Shown here in pieces: positions 44,940 through 52,917 of a stretch of 64,000 nt of DNA. This DNA is from Neorhizobium sp. JUb45. Its GTDB lineage: Bacteria; Pseudomonadota; Alphaproteobacteria; Rhizobiales; Rhizobiaceae. Position 1 is the stretch's first letter. Each line of letters starts with the position of its first letter. The DNA lies in assembly GCF_004343585.1 (NCBI RefSeq), contig NZ_SLYW01000004.1:248001-312000 (forward strand), read 5' to 3'. Under the pieces are notes generated by a model. It was not told the DNA's origin. It saw nothing but the letters and a program-made list of their open reading frames with translations, and made no database searches. The position numbers and the translations under genes are program-made.

Positions 44940-45796
44940 CCGAAGAATATCGTTCCGATTTCAGGCGGGAAGGCCCGCGCCGCGTCGGCCAGGTGAAGGA
45001 AGTCACCAGCCTCGCCAATCCGATCGTCAAGGACATCAAGGCGCTGTCCGACAAGAAGACCCGCGAAGAGACCGGCACGTTCATGGCCGAAGGCCTGAAG
45101 CTGGTCATCGATGCGCTGGAACTCGGTTGGAAAATCCGCACGTTGGTTTATGCCAAGGCCGCCAAGGGCAAGCCACTGGTCGAACAGGTGGCGACAAAGA
45201 CGGTCGCCAATGGCGGCCTTGTGCTGGAAGTCAGCGAAAAGGTGCTGTCGTCGATCACCCGTCGCGACAATCCGCAAATGGTTGTCGGCATTTTCGAAAG
45301 CCGCTGGACCCGCCTGTCGGACATCCGCCCGGAAAACGGCCAGACCTTTGTCGCGCTCGACCGTGTGCGGGATCCCGGTAATCTCGGCACGATCATCCGC
45401 ACTGCCGATGCCGCCGGTGCTTCGGGCGTCATTCTGGTCGGCGAATGTACCGATCCGTTTTCGCTGGAAACCGTGCGCGCCACCATGGGCTCGATCTTTG
45501 CGACGCCTTTGATCCGCACCTCGGTCGACGAATTCCTGTCCTGGCAGAAACATGCCGGTTCGGAGCTGGTCGCCACGCATCTTGCCGGTGCCGTCGATTA
45601 CCGCACGGTCGATTACTCGAAAAAGCCGGTCACGATCCTGATGGGCAACGAGCAATCCGGCCTGCCGGAAAACCTCGCCAAGGCAGCCACGCGTCTGGTG
45701 CGCATTCCGCAGCAGGGCCTCGCAGACAGTCTCAATCTCGCGGTGGCAACGGCGGTCATGCTGTTCGAAGCCCGCCGCCATCTCCTGAAAATCTGA
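44936..45796 (+). CDS. TrmH/SpoU-family RNA 2'-O-methyltransferase
   Basis: This 286-residue knotted SPOUT methyltransferase has the substrate-binding N-terminal domain (residues ~15-115, [26 protein letters not shown]) followed by SPOUT motifs: [31 protein letters not shown] and [14 protein letters not shown]. It probably methylates a ribose in 23S rRNA (RlmB-like), but the exact site is not deducible. It overlaps the preceding methyltransferase gene by 4 bp and is followed by lspA after 11 bp. Confidence 0.92.
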   Translation: MTEEYRSDFRREGPRRVGQVKEVTSLANPIVKDIKALSDKKTREETGTFMAEGLKLVIDALELGWKIRTLVYAKAAKGKPLVEQVATKTVANGGLVLEVSEKVLSSITRRDNPQMVVGIFESRWTRLSDIRPENGQTFVALDRVRDPGNLGTIIRTADAAGASGVILVGECTDPFSLETVRATMGSIFATPLIRTSVDEFLSWQKHAGSELVATHLAGAVDYRTVDYSKKPVTILMGNEQSGLPENLAKAATRLVRIPQQGLADSLNLAVATAVMLFEARRHLLKI

Positions 45797-45807
45797 AAAG
45801 GACCGGC

Positions 45808-46341
45808 ATGACGACCGAACCCGCCAGCCACGGCCCGACTGCACGACCGGCGCTCCTTTCGCAGCCGCTGCCGATCGCGATTTTTATCGTCATCGCCCTG
45901 ATCCTCGACCAGATCATCAAGATCGCTGTCGATCATTATCTGCCGCTGGAAGAGGCGGTGCATGTCGTGCCCATGCTGGCGCTGTATCGCACCTATAATA
46001 CCGGCGTTGCCTTCTCCATGCTGGATCACATGGATGGCTGGTTCATCGTCACCATGCGGCTTGCCATCTGCGCCTTCGTCATCTGGCTGTGGCGCCGCAC
46101 GCCGGCAGACCGCACCTTTGCCCATGCCGGTTTCGCTTTCATCATTGCCGGCGCGCTTGGCAACCTGTTCGACCGTTTCCTGTATGGCCACGTGATCGAT
46201 TACATCCTGTTTTACACGTCGACCTGGTCGTTTGCCGTCTTCAATCTCGCCGACAGCTTTATCACCATCGGTGCGGGCTGCGTCATTCTAGACGAAATTC
46301 TGGGCTCGATGCGCAAAAAGACCGAAGAGCCAAAAATCTAA
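45808..46341 (+). CDS. lspA: Prolipoprotein signal peptidase (SPase II)
   Basis: This 177-residue inner-membrane aspartyl protease removes signal peptides from diacylglyceryl-modified prolipoproteins. Four membrane helices are visible. The conserved blocks are [41 protein letters not shown] with the first catalytic Asp, and [16 protein letters not shown] with the second. Start ATG 45808 has AAAAGGA seven bases upstream. It is the last gene of the two-methyltransferase-lspA run and ends 55 bp before the histidine kinase. Confidence 0.97.
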   Translation: MTTEPASHGPTARPALLSQPLPIAIFIVIALILDQIIKIAVDHYLPLEEAVHVVPMLALYRTYNTGVAFSMLDHMDGWFIVTMRLAICAFVIWLWRRTPADRTFAHAGFAFIIAGALGNLFDRFLYGHVIDYILFYTSTWSFAVFNLADSFITIGAGCVILDEILGSMRKKTEEPKI

Positions 46342-46376
46342 AACGTTAACCTTTGCCCGAAAGCATTCGGAAGGAA

Positions 46377-46402
46377 GCGCATGTTAGTTTTGAAACATGC
46401 GC
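46377..46402 (+). promoter_or_regulatory. 9-bp inverted repeat overlapping the histidine-kinase start codon
   Basis: GCGCATGTT (46377-46385) and AACATGCGC (46394-46402) are perfect inverted repeats with an eight-base spacer. The right arm contains the ATG at 46397. It resembles, in placement and in its GCATGT core, the larger repeat at the LysE gene start (28623-28648). It could be an operator, or a hairpin masking the start. Confidence 0.5.
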
Positions 46403-48547
46403 AAGATAGCCGACATGCAAAATCGACTGATCGCTGCCTTCGGTGCCCCGGTACCGTCCGAGGCGGATCGCGGCCGTGACGATGCTTCTGCTCCGATTGC
46501 TTTTCCAAAACAGGCGTCTCCGCAACCATCGCCAAGCCCTGCTTGGCTGAACTTCTTCACCCGCCTCGGCAGCCATCGCGAAACGCCGCCGATGTCGGCC
46601 GGTGGCGCGGTCGATCCCGCCAATCTGGCCGATGCCCTTGGCGAAGTCGCCGTTACCCGCACGGCGGATGGGCGTATCGTCAGCGCCAATGGTGTTTTCC
46701 GCAAGCTGACCGGCTGCCTTGCCCCGGAAGGCCGCACGCTCGAAGGTCTCGGTTTTCGCGCACGTGCTGAATCCAGCCAGCCGATCGATCTCGCCGAGCC
46801 GACAATTTCCGGTCGCGATCTCGAAATCACCGGGGCGGCCGAACTGCGCATCTTCTGGTGGCGTGACGTTCCCGTCGCCGATGCTGATGGCAAAATTCTC
46901 CTCCACGGTTTCGCCCGCGATGTCACCGAGGAACGGCTGGCACGCGAGGAGCAGGAAGCCGCCCGCCTGAAGGCAGAGGCGCTCAACCTCACCAAATCCC
47001 GCCAGCTTGCCACCGTCGTGCACGAGTTGCGCACGCCGCTCAACGGCATTCTCGGAATGGGCCAGCTTCTCGGCCGCACGCATCTGTCGCCGGAACAACA
47101 GAACTATATCGGCGGCATCGGCCAGGCAGGGCAGGCGCTTGCGCAGTTGGTCGATGACCTTCTCGATTATTCCACCATGGAAGCCGGTCGCTTCAAGCTC
47201 AACACGCGTGCGGAAAACCTGCGCCAACTGATCGAAAGCGTCGTGGAAATGCTGGCCCCGCGTGCCCACGCAAAAAACGTCGAGATCGGCGCCGCGGTCA
47301 TGTCCGAACTGCCGGACCTGCATGATTTCGATCCGGCGCGCCTGCGTCAGGTCCTGTTCAATGTCATCGGCAATGCGGTGAAATTCACCCAGACCGGCGG
47401 CGTGCTCATCCGCGCCTGGCCGGAAACCGATAACGTCGTGATTGCGGTGTCCGACACCGGACCCGGCATGACGGCGGAAGAACAGGCCCGTATTTTTGGC
47501 GAGTTCGAACAGGCAGGCAGTGCCGAAGCCCGCAGCGGCGGCACCGGCCTCGGCATGGCGATTTCACACCTTCTCGTACAGGAATTCGGCGGTTCATTGT
47601 CTGTCGAGAGTGAGAAGGGCGTCGGCTCCACCTTCACCATCCGTCTGCCACTGGCGCCGACCGAGACTGCAGCAGCCGCCATCGAGGGAATTCGTGCATT
47701 GCCATCCGGCCGCGCCGAGGCGCTGCGTCCGTCGCGTGTATTGCTGCTGGCCCCGGAAGGTCCGTCGTCTTCCGCCATTGTCGGAATGATCGAAACGCTT
47801 GGTGGCACTTGCGTGCAGGCAGGCAGCAATGCGCAAGCCGAGAAACTGATTGAAACTGCGGGCAGGGGGGCGGATCGCTTCACCGATGTCATCGTCGATC
47901 ACCGCCTTGCCGGCGGCCCGGCAGGTGGGCTCGTTCACGATGGCCTGCGCCGTATCCTGCTGGTCAACCCGGAAGATCGTGGCAGTCAGCCGCAGGAATT
48001 GTATGACGCCTGGCTCATCCGCCCGCTTCGTGAGCGCACCCTGATCGATGTGCTGCGCGGCCGTCTCGGCAACCGTGAACCGTTGGTTCCGGCCGTTCCA
48101 GAGCTGCCCGCCGCCACGCAGCAAGTGGCCGAACCATCGCCAGCGTCGAAGTCCGGCCTGTCCATCGTGCTGGCGGAAGACGATGCCGTCAGCGCCATGC
48201 TTTATGCGACGATCCTCAAACGGTCCGGCCATACCGTCACGCGCGTTGCCGATTTTCCCTCTCTGCTGGCGGCTGCCTGTGGGGACAATCCGCCCGACCT
48301 CGTCATCTCCGACATGCATATGCCGGGCGGCGAAATCGCCCATGCGCTTGCCGCAATCACGGCCTCGGCAAACGGGCGTGGCGAAAGTCTGCCTGTCATA
48401 ATTTTGACGGGCGAAGGGCGCCTGAGTCAGCATGTGCAGATGCTTTCAGCCGGTGCCGTACAGGTCATGGAAAAGCCCGTCTCGCCCGACAGGCTCAATG
48501 AAGTGGTGCGTCAATTCGGAACGGCAGCCATGCGACAGGCATCTTGA
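46397..48547 (+). CDS. Soluble hybrid histidine kinase with a PAS-like domain and two receiver-like domains
   Basis: This 716-residue kinase has no membrane helix. A PAS-like domain spans ~78-180. The HisKA H-box is ATVVHELRTPLNGILGMGQLL, with phospho-acceptor His209. The ATPase domain has NVIGNAVKFTQTGGVLI, VSDTGPGM and GGTGLGMAIS. A middle domain (~445-560) looks like a receiver, keeping DVIVDHRLAGG but lacking the acidic pair and the conserved Lys. The C-terminal receiver is intact: LAEDDAVSAML, VISDMHMPGG and MEKPVSP. ATG 46397 lies in an inverted repeat; ATG 46415 is also possible. Its partner is not adjacent; olsB follows after 92 bp. Confidence 0.9.
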   Translation: MRKIADMQNRLIAAFGAPVPSEADRGRDDASAPIAFPKQASPQPSPSPAWLNFFTRLGSHRETPPMSAGGAVDPANLADALGEVAVTRTADGRIVSANGVFRKLTGCLAPEGRTLEGLGFRARAESSQPIDLAEPTISGRDLEITGAAELRIFWWRDVPVADADGKILLHGFARDVTEERLAREEQEAARLKAEALNLTKSRQLATVVHELRTPLNGILGMGQLLGRTHLSPEQQNYIGGIGQAGQALAQLVDDLLDYSTMEAGRFKLNTRAENLRQLIESVVEMLAPRAHAKNVEIGAAVMSELPDLHDFDPARLRQVLFNVIGNAVKFTQTGGVLIRAWPETDNVVIAVSDTGPGMTAEEQARIFGEFEQAGSAEARSGGTGLGMAISHLLVQEFGGSLSVESEKGVGSTFTIRLPLAPTETAAAAIEGIRALPSGRAEALRPSRVLLLAPEGPSSSAIVGMIETLGGTCVQAGSNAQAEKLIETAGRGADRFTDVIVDHRLAGGPAGGLVHDGLRRILLVNPEDRGSQPQELYDAWLIRPLRERTLIDVLRGRLGNREPLVPAVPELPAATQQVAEPSPASKSGLSIVLAEDDAVSAMLYATILKRSGHTVTRVADFPSLLAAACGDNPPDLVISDMHMPGGEIAHALAAITASANGRGESLPVIILTGEGRLSQHVQMLSAGAVQVMEKPVSPDRLNEVVRQFGTAAMRQAS

Positions 48548-48639
48548 CGCCGTCAGCCGTTGTGGCAAACACTGTCACGGCAATGTCGCATGGAAATGAT
48601 TTATGACAGTCAGTGAAGCGCTATTACGGGCGAAAGATC

Positions 48640-49512
48640 ATGACTGTCGAACTGCTTACTCGGGGCGTCACCATCGAAACTAACCAGGTTGTCCCGCCGC
48701 AACTTGCGGGCACGGACGTATTCGGCCGGATAGGCACTCTCGAAACCCGCCTTGCCAGATCTTCCCGTGAGATCGACGCTGCGCAGGCTGTCCGTTTTCG
48801 TGTTTTCGTTCAGGAAATGGGTGCGCAGCTGCCGGCGGAAGCGATGCGTCGCGAGCGCGATTTCGATGCATTCGATGATATCTGCGACCACCTTCTCGTC
48901 ATCGACCACGCCATCGAAGGTGATATCGAAGACCAGATCGTCGGCACCTACCGCCTGCTGCGGCAGGAAGTGGCGATGGCGCATGGCGGCTTTTATTCCT
49001 CCAGCGAGTTCGATCTCGCACCGCTTCTCGCTCGTCATCCCGGAAAACAGTTCATGGAGCTTGGCCGCTCCTGCGTGCTGCCCGACTACCGCACCAAACG
49101 TACTGTCGAACTCCTCTGGCTCGGCAACTGGGCTTATGCGCTGAAACACGGCATGGATGCCATGTTCGGTTGCGCCTCCTTCCCCGGCGTCGATCCGCAG
49201 GACCATGCGCTGGCGCTCTCTTTCCTGCACCACAATTCGCAGGTGAAGGACGAGTGGATGGTGTCGGCGTTGCCCGAACTCTACAAGAACATGAACATGG
49301 TCCCGGCCGAAGAAATCAACCCGCGTCAGGCTTTGTCGGCCATGCCGCCGCTGGTGAAGGGTTACCTGCGCCTCGGTGCGATGATCGGTGACGGCGCCGT
49401 GGTCGATCAGGCCTTCAACACCACGGACGTGTTGATCGTGCTTCCCATCGCCGTAATCTCCGGCCGCTACATCAACCATTTCGGCGCCGATGCTGGGCGG
49501 TTCGCGAGCTGA
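48640..49512 (+). CDS. olsB: L-ornithine N-alpha-acyltransferase
   Basis: This 290-residue GNAT-like acyltransferase makes lyso-ornithine lipid from ornithine and 3-hydroxyacyl-ACP, the first step of ornithine lipid synthesis. The hemolysin/OlsB pattern is visible: AAQAVRFRVFVQEMGAQ, ERDFDAFDDICDHLLVID, VGTYRLLRQEVA and MELGRSCVLPDYRTKRTVELLW. Rhizobia use ornithine lipids when phosphate is short. olsA is not adjacent. Start ATG 48640 has a purine-rich GGGCGAAAG upstream; a GTG at 48613 would add nine basic residues. Confidence 0.92.
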   Translation: MTVELLTRGVTIETNQVVPPQLAGTDVFGRIGTLETRLARSSREIDAAQAVRFRVFVQEMGAQLPAEAMRRERDFDAFDDICDHLLVIDHAIEGDIEDQIVGTYRLLRQEVAMAHGGFYSSSEFDLAPLLARHPGKQFMELGRSCVLPDYRTKRTVELLWLGNWAYALKHGMDAMFGCASFPGVDPQDHALALSFLHHNSQVKDEWMVSALPELYKNMNMVPAEEINPRQALSAMPPLVKGYLRLGAMIGDGAVVDQAFNTTDVLIVLPIAVISGRYINHFGADAGRFAS

Positions 49513-49547
49513 TAGCTTGTGCCGGTTAGCCACCAAGGCTCCCCGCG

Positions 49548-49967
49548 TTATCCCGTCACAGGGTCGCGGGGAATATTGCGGGCGGACGCTGCCCGCATTG
49601 CCTGTGCGGCTGTAACGGCAATCTTCGACATGAACATTTTGCTGAAGTGGCCAAGTGGCGATTGTTTCTCGACTGCGAAAGATGCGACGAGATCATCGGT
49701 GTTGAACTCGTCCACAATCACCCAGGCCGGCATGCGCAGGTTTGCGGTGCGTGCCTCGGCGGGTGGAATTTCAATCGCCCATCGGTTCAATCGTGGCGGT
49801 TGACTGGTGATTGGAAACAACAGCGATTTTTTGCGACCATCCTGGCTGATCACGATCAGCATGACGCAGGTTGGACGGGCTTTGCGACCGCTTTCCTCGC
49901 CGCGGTCATATTCGCGAGCCCAGAGGTACGAATAGAGAATGACATCGCCATGGGCGAACCTGCTCAT
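49548..49967 (-). CDS. PemK/MazF-like toxin of a three-gene toxin-antitoxin operon
   Basis: This 139-residue protein has PemK-like features: N-terminal FAHGDVILYSYLWAREYDRGEE, GRKARPTCVMLIV, LLFPITSQPP and PAWVIVDEFNTDDL, corresponding to the GD-strand, RP loop and trailing segment of MazF/PemK endoribonucleases. These toxins cut mRNA when the antitoxin decays. It is somewhat longer than usual (110-120) because of a C-terminal helix. Its ATG (49965-49967) is separated by one base from the stop of the upstream antitoxin gene, typical of coupled toxin genes. A longer-than-normal loop (DRGEESGRK) makes activity less certain. Confidence 0.75.
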   Translation of the reverse strand: MSRFAHGDVILYSYLWAREYDRGEESGRKARPTCVMLIVISQDGRKKSLLFPITSQPPRLNRWAIEIPPAEARTANLRMPAWVIVDEFNTDDLVASFAVEKQSPLGHFSKMFMSKIAVTAAQAMRAASARNIPRDPVTG

Positions 49968-49968
49968 T

Positions 49969-50214
49969 CTATAAGTTGCCTTTCACCCCCATGCTTTCCA
50001 GCGCCGTGATCAACTCCTCACGTTCACGCGGTTCGATATCATCGACGTGGTGGGCTTTTTGGTCGCCGCCTCTCCGCATGTGGTCAAATTGCTCGACTGT
50101 CATCAGCACGAATTTGCGCCTGCCCTGCGCAGTGATCTCCACGGGTCCGTAAAAGGTGGCTTCGGCCACCTCATTTGACTTATGGCCCAGCTCGGCGAGT
50201 GTGAAACTTGCCAT
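49969..50214 (-). CDS. Antitoxin (Phd/YefM-like), adjacent to the PemK-like toxin
   Basis: This 81-residue protein begins MASFTLAELGHKSNEVAEATFYGPVEITAQGRRKFVLMTVEQFDHM, the Phd/YefM antitoxin pattern (DNA-binding N-terminus, GxxxFVLM strand). An acidic C-terminal helix (DDIEPREREELITALESMG) could wrap the toxin. Start ATG 50214 follows AGGAGA at nine bases; the TTG at 50223 is too close to that site. It is the direct partner of the PemK-like gene, with one base between them, and lies 17 bp after the Phd-like gene. Confidence 0.78.
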   Translation of the reverse strand: MASFTLAELGHKSNEVAEATFYGPVEITAQGRRKFVLMTVEQFDHMRRGGDQKAHHVDDIEPREREELITALESMGVKGNL

Positions 50215-50231
50215 GATAAGCAATCTCCTAA

Positions 50232-50411
50232 TTAGTCTGCGTGCGCTGTATCGACCGGCTTGTCTTGCAGCAGGATCTCATCGATCACCTCCACCGTCAC
50301 CTTCAGCGAAGGTTTCCCCTCCCGGGTAACGACAAACGGCTGTCCCTTCGCGGCCTCTTCCAAAAGCCGCGCCAGATCTTCCCGAGCTTCCTGAATACTG
50401 ACGGTCTTCAT
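50232..50411 (-). CDS. Second Phd-like antitoxin, first gene of the operon
   Basis: This 59-residue protein, MKTVSIQEAREDLARLLEEAAKGQPFVVTREGKPSLKV, is a clear Phd/YefM N-terminal domain (dimerisation and DNA binding), followed by a short acidic tail (VDTAHAD). Usually it pairs with a Doc or PIN toxin, but the next genes are another Phd/YefM-like antitoxin and a PemK-like toxin. An 11-bp inverted repeat stands 11 bp upstream and is probably its operator. Start ATG 50411 (GCGGA eight bases before) or ATG 50420, three codons earlier. Confidence 0.78.
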   Translation of the reverse strand: MKTVSIQEAREDLARLLEEAAKGQPFVVTREGKPSLKVTVEVIDEILLQDKPVDTAHAD

Positions 50412-50421
50412 GAGCGACATT

Positions 50422-50462
50422 CCGCGAGTGGACCTTGTTCTTTTAAGGTAATCCACTCGCGG
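50422..50462 (-). promoter_or_regulatory. 11-bp inverted repeat, candidate operator of the TA operon
   Basis: CCGCGAGTGGA (50422-50432) and TCCACTCGCGG (50452-50462) are perfect inverted repeats with a 19-base spacer, placed directly before the Phd-like gene and 26 bp after the maeB stop. Antitoxin autoregulation usually uses such a site. It could also act as a maeB 3' hairpin, but no U-run follows on the minus strand. Confidence 0.55.
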
Positions 50463-50488
50463 TTGCCATTCAAGCTTGGGCTATCGCG

Positions 50489-52783
50489 TCACATGCCGGC
50501 GTTATAGGCGGCGATCGCCGCCGTGTTGACGATGTCGCTATCCTTTGCCCCCATCGGTGCGATCTGCACCGACTTGTCGAGACCGACCAGCAACGGGCCG
50601 ATCACCGTAGAACCGCCGAGTTCCTGCAGCATGCGTGTGGAAATCGCCGCCGAATGGATGGCTGGCATGACCAGCACGTTGGCCGTTCCGGAAAGACGGC
50701 AGAACGGGTATTGCTGCTGCATGCGCTCCAGATTGAGCGCCACATCGGCCCCCATCTCTCCGTCATATTCGAAATCGACCCGCTGGCCGTCGAGGATCTT
50801 GACCGCTTCGCGGACCCGCTCGGAGCGCTCGCCGATCGGCTGGCCGAAGGTGGAATAGGCCAGCATCGCCACGCGCGGCTCATGCCCCATGCGCTTGGCC
50901 AGACGCGCCGCTTCAATGGCGATCTCTGCCAGATCATCGGCTGTCGGCATGTCGTGCACGGCGGTGTCGGCCACAAAAACGGTGCGTCCGCGTGCCAGGA
51001 TCATCGATACGCCGATCACCTTGTGGCCCGGCTTGGCATCGATGCAACGGCGCACGTCGGAAAGCGCTGTCGCGTAGTTTCGCGTTGTGCCCGTCACCAT
51101 CGCGTCGGCATCACCCAGCGCCACCATGCAGGCGGCAAAGTGGTTGCGGTCGTTGTGGATCAGACGCTGCACATCGCGCAGCAGATAACCTTCGCGCTGC
51201 AGGCGCTCGTAGAGGTAATCGATATAGACCTCGACGCGGTTGGAAATACGCGCATTGACGATCTCGATACCGGGGCGGTCGAGCTCGATCCCGGCCTTTT
51301 CCGCCGTTGCACGGATCACGTCGTCGCGACCCAGCAGGATGGCGGTGCCCAGCCCCTGCGCCATATAGGCGACGGCTGCACGCATGACCTGTTCTTCCTC
51401 GGCCTCGGCAAACACCACCCGCTTGGGATATTGCCGCACGCGCTCATAGATGTCCTGCGTGTTGGCGGCGATCGGGTCGATACGTGCCGAAAGCTGGCGA
51501 GCATAGGCGGCGAGATCGGTGATGTCGCGACGGGCGACGCCGCTGTCCATTGCAGCCTTGGCAACGGCAACCGGAATGGCCGAGATCAACCGAGGATCGA
51601 ACGGCACGGGGATAATGTACTGCGGCCCAAAGCGTGGGCGAACGCCCTGATAGGCGGCGGCCACGTCGTCCGGTACATCTTCGCGGGCAAGGTCTGCCAG
51701 CGCTTGTGCGGCAGCAATCTTCATCGCATCGTTGATCTGGCTGGCACGCACATCCAGCGCTCCGCGGAAAATGTAGGGGAAGCCCAGCACGTTGTTGACC
51801 TGGTTCGGATAGTCCGAGCGGCCGGTCGCCATGATCGCGTCATCACGAATGCGCGCCACTTCTTCCGGGGTGATTTCCGGGTCCGGGTTGGCCATCGCAA
51901 AAATGATCGGCTTGTCCGCCATCGAGCGGATCATCTCTTCGGTGAATGCGCCCTGCTGCGACAGGCCGAACACGACATCGGCGCCCTTCATGGCTTCCAC
52001 CAGCGTGCGGCGGTCAGTTTTTACCGCGTGAGCCGATTTCCACTGGTTCATGCCCTCGGTGCGGCCCTGATAGATCACGCCCTTGGTGTCGCACAAAATG
52101 ATGTTTTCGGGCGCAAAACCCATCGCCTTGATGAGTTCGATACAGGCGATCGCGGCTGCACCCGCGCCGTTGCAGACCAGTTTGGTGGTCTTCACGTCAC
52201 GGCCGGTCAATTCCAGCGCGTTGATCAGGCCCGCGGCGGCAATGATTGCCGTGCCATGCTGGTCGTCGTGGAAAACCGGGATATCCATCAGCTCGCGCAG
52301 GCGGCTTTCGATGATGAAACATTCCGGTGCCTTGATATCCTCGAGATTGATGCCGCCGAAGGAGGGGCCGAGGTAGCGCACGCAGTTGATGAACTCGTCG
52401 ACATTTTCCGTATCGACTTCAAGGTCGATGCTGTCGACATCGGCAAAACGCTTGAAGAGAACCGACTTGCCTTCCATGACAGGCTTGGATGCCAGTGCGC
52501 CAAGATTTCCGAGGCCCAGAATGGCGGTGCCGTTGGAAATCACGGCCACCATGTTGCCGCGCGTCGTGTAATCGTAGGCGGTGGCAGGGTCGGCGGCGAT
52601 CGCCTTCACCGGCACGGCAACGCCGGGAGAATAGGCCAGAGACAGGTCGCGCTGCGTCGCCATCGGCTTGGTGGGGGTGATTTCCAGCTTGCCGGGGCGG
52701 CCGTTGGCGTGGAAGTCGAGCGCCTCGCGATCGGTCACCGATGTGCGGGTTTTGGCGCCGGGCGCCTTCTTGTCTGCTGCCAT
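50489..52783 (-). CDS. maeB: NADP-dependent malic enzyme with C-terminal phosphotransacetylase-like domain
   Basis: This 764-residue chimeric malic enzyme decarboxylates malate to pyruvate. The malic enzyme domain spans ~1-430: [15 protein letters not shown], the NAD(P) fold near [17 protein letters not shown], and [14 protein letters not shown]. The phosphotransacetylase-like domain spans ~440-760 and probably has an allosteric role (acetyl-CoA). The TME-type name is inferred from family knowledge; DME versus TME is not separable by eye. Start ATG 52783 with GGGAACGGAAAC upstream. It is divergent from mutS across a 134-bp spacer. Confidence 0.95.
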   Translation of the reverse strand: MAADKKAPGAKTRTSVTDREALDFHANGRPGKLEITPTKPMATQRDLSLAYSPGVAVPVKAIAADPATAYDYTTRGNMVAVISNGTAILGLGNLGALASKPVMEGKSVLFKRFADVDSIDLEVDTENVDEFINCVRYLGPSFGGINLEDIKAPECFIIESRLRELMDIPVFHDDQHGTAIIAAAGLINALELTGRDVKTTKLVCNGAGAAAIACIELIKAMGFAPENIILCDTKGVIYQGRTEGMNQWKSAHAVKTDRRTLVEAMKGADVVFGLSQQGAFTEEMIRSMADKPIIFAMANPDPEITPEEVARIRDDAIMATGRSDYPNQVNNVLGFPYIFRGALDVRASQINDAMKIAAAQALADLAREDVPDDVAAAYQGVRPRFGPQYIIPVPFDPRLISAIPVAVAKAAMDSGVARRDITDLAAYARQLSARIDPIAANTQDIYERVRQYPKRVVFAEAEEEQVMRAAVAYMAQGLGTAILLGRDDVIRATAEKAGIELDRPGIEIVNARISNRVEVYIDYLYERLQREGYLLRDVQRLIHNDRNHFAACMVALGDADAMVTGTTRNYATALSDVRRCIDAKPGHKVIGVSMILARGRTVFVADTAVHDMPTADDLAEIAIEAARLAKRMGHEPRVAMLAYSTFGQPIGERSERVREAVKILDGQRVDFEYDGEMGADVALNLERMQQQYPFCRLSGTANVLVMPAIHSAAISTRMLQELGGSTVIGPLLVGLDKSVQIAPMGAKDSDIVNTAAIAAYNAGM

Positions 52784-52917
52784 TGTGTTTCCGTTCCCTG
52801 TGTCTCTGTCAGTATCATGTGGGCAAAGGCCGGATCGCCTCCGCCATTGTTGTCTTTCCGGGGCCATCATCGATAAGGTCGCCTTTTCCCGGACGCAACA
52901 CAAAACGGACCATCGAT

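Noticed and set aside
50654..52876. 740-codon open frame on the plus strand
   Set aside because: It is antisense to maeB across its full length; its His/Arg/Gly/Ala-rich product is typical of shadow frames in GC-rich DNA.
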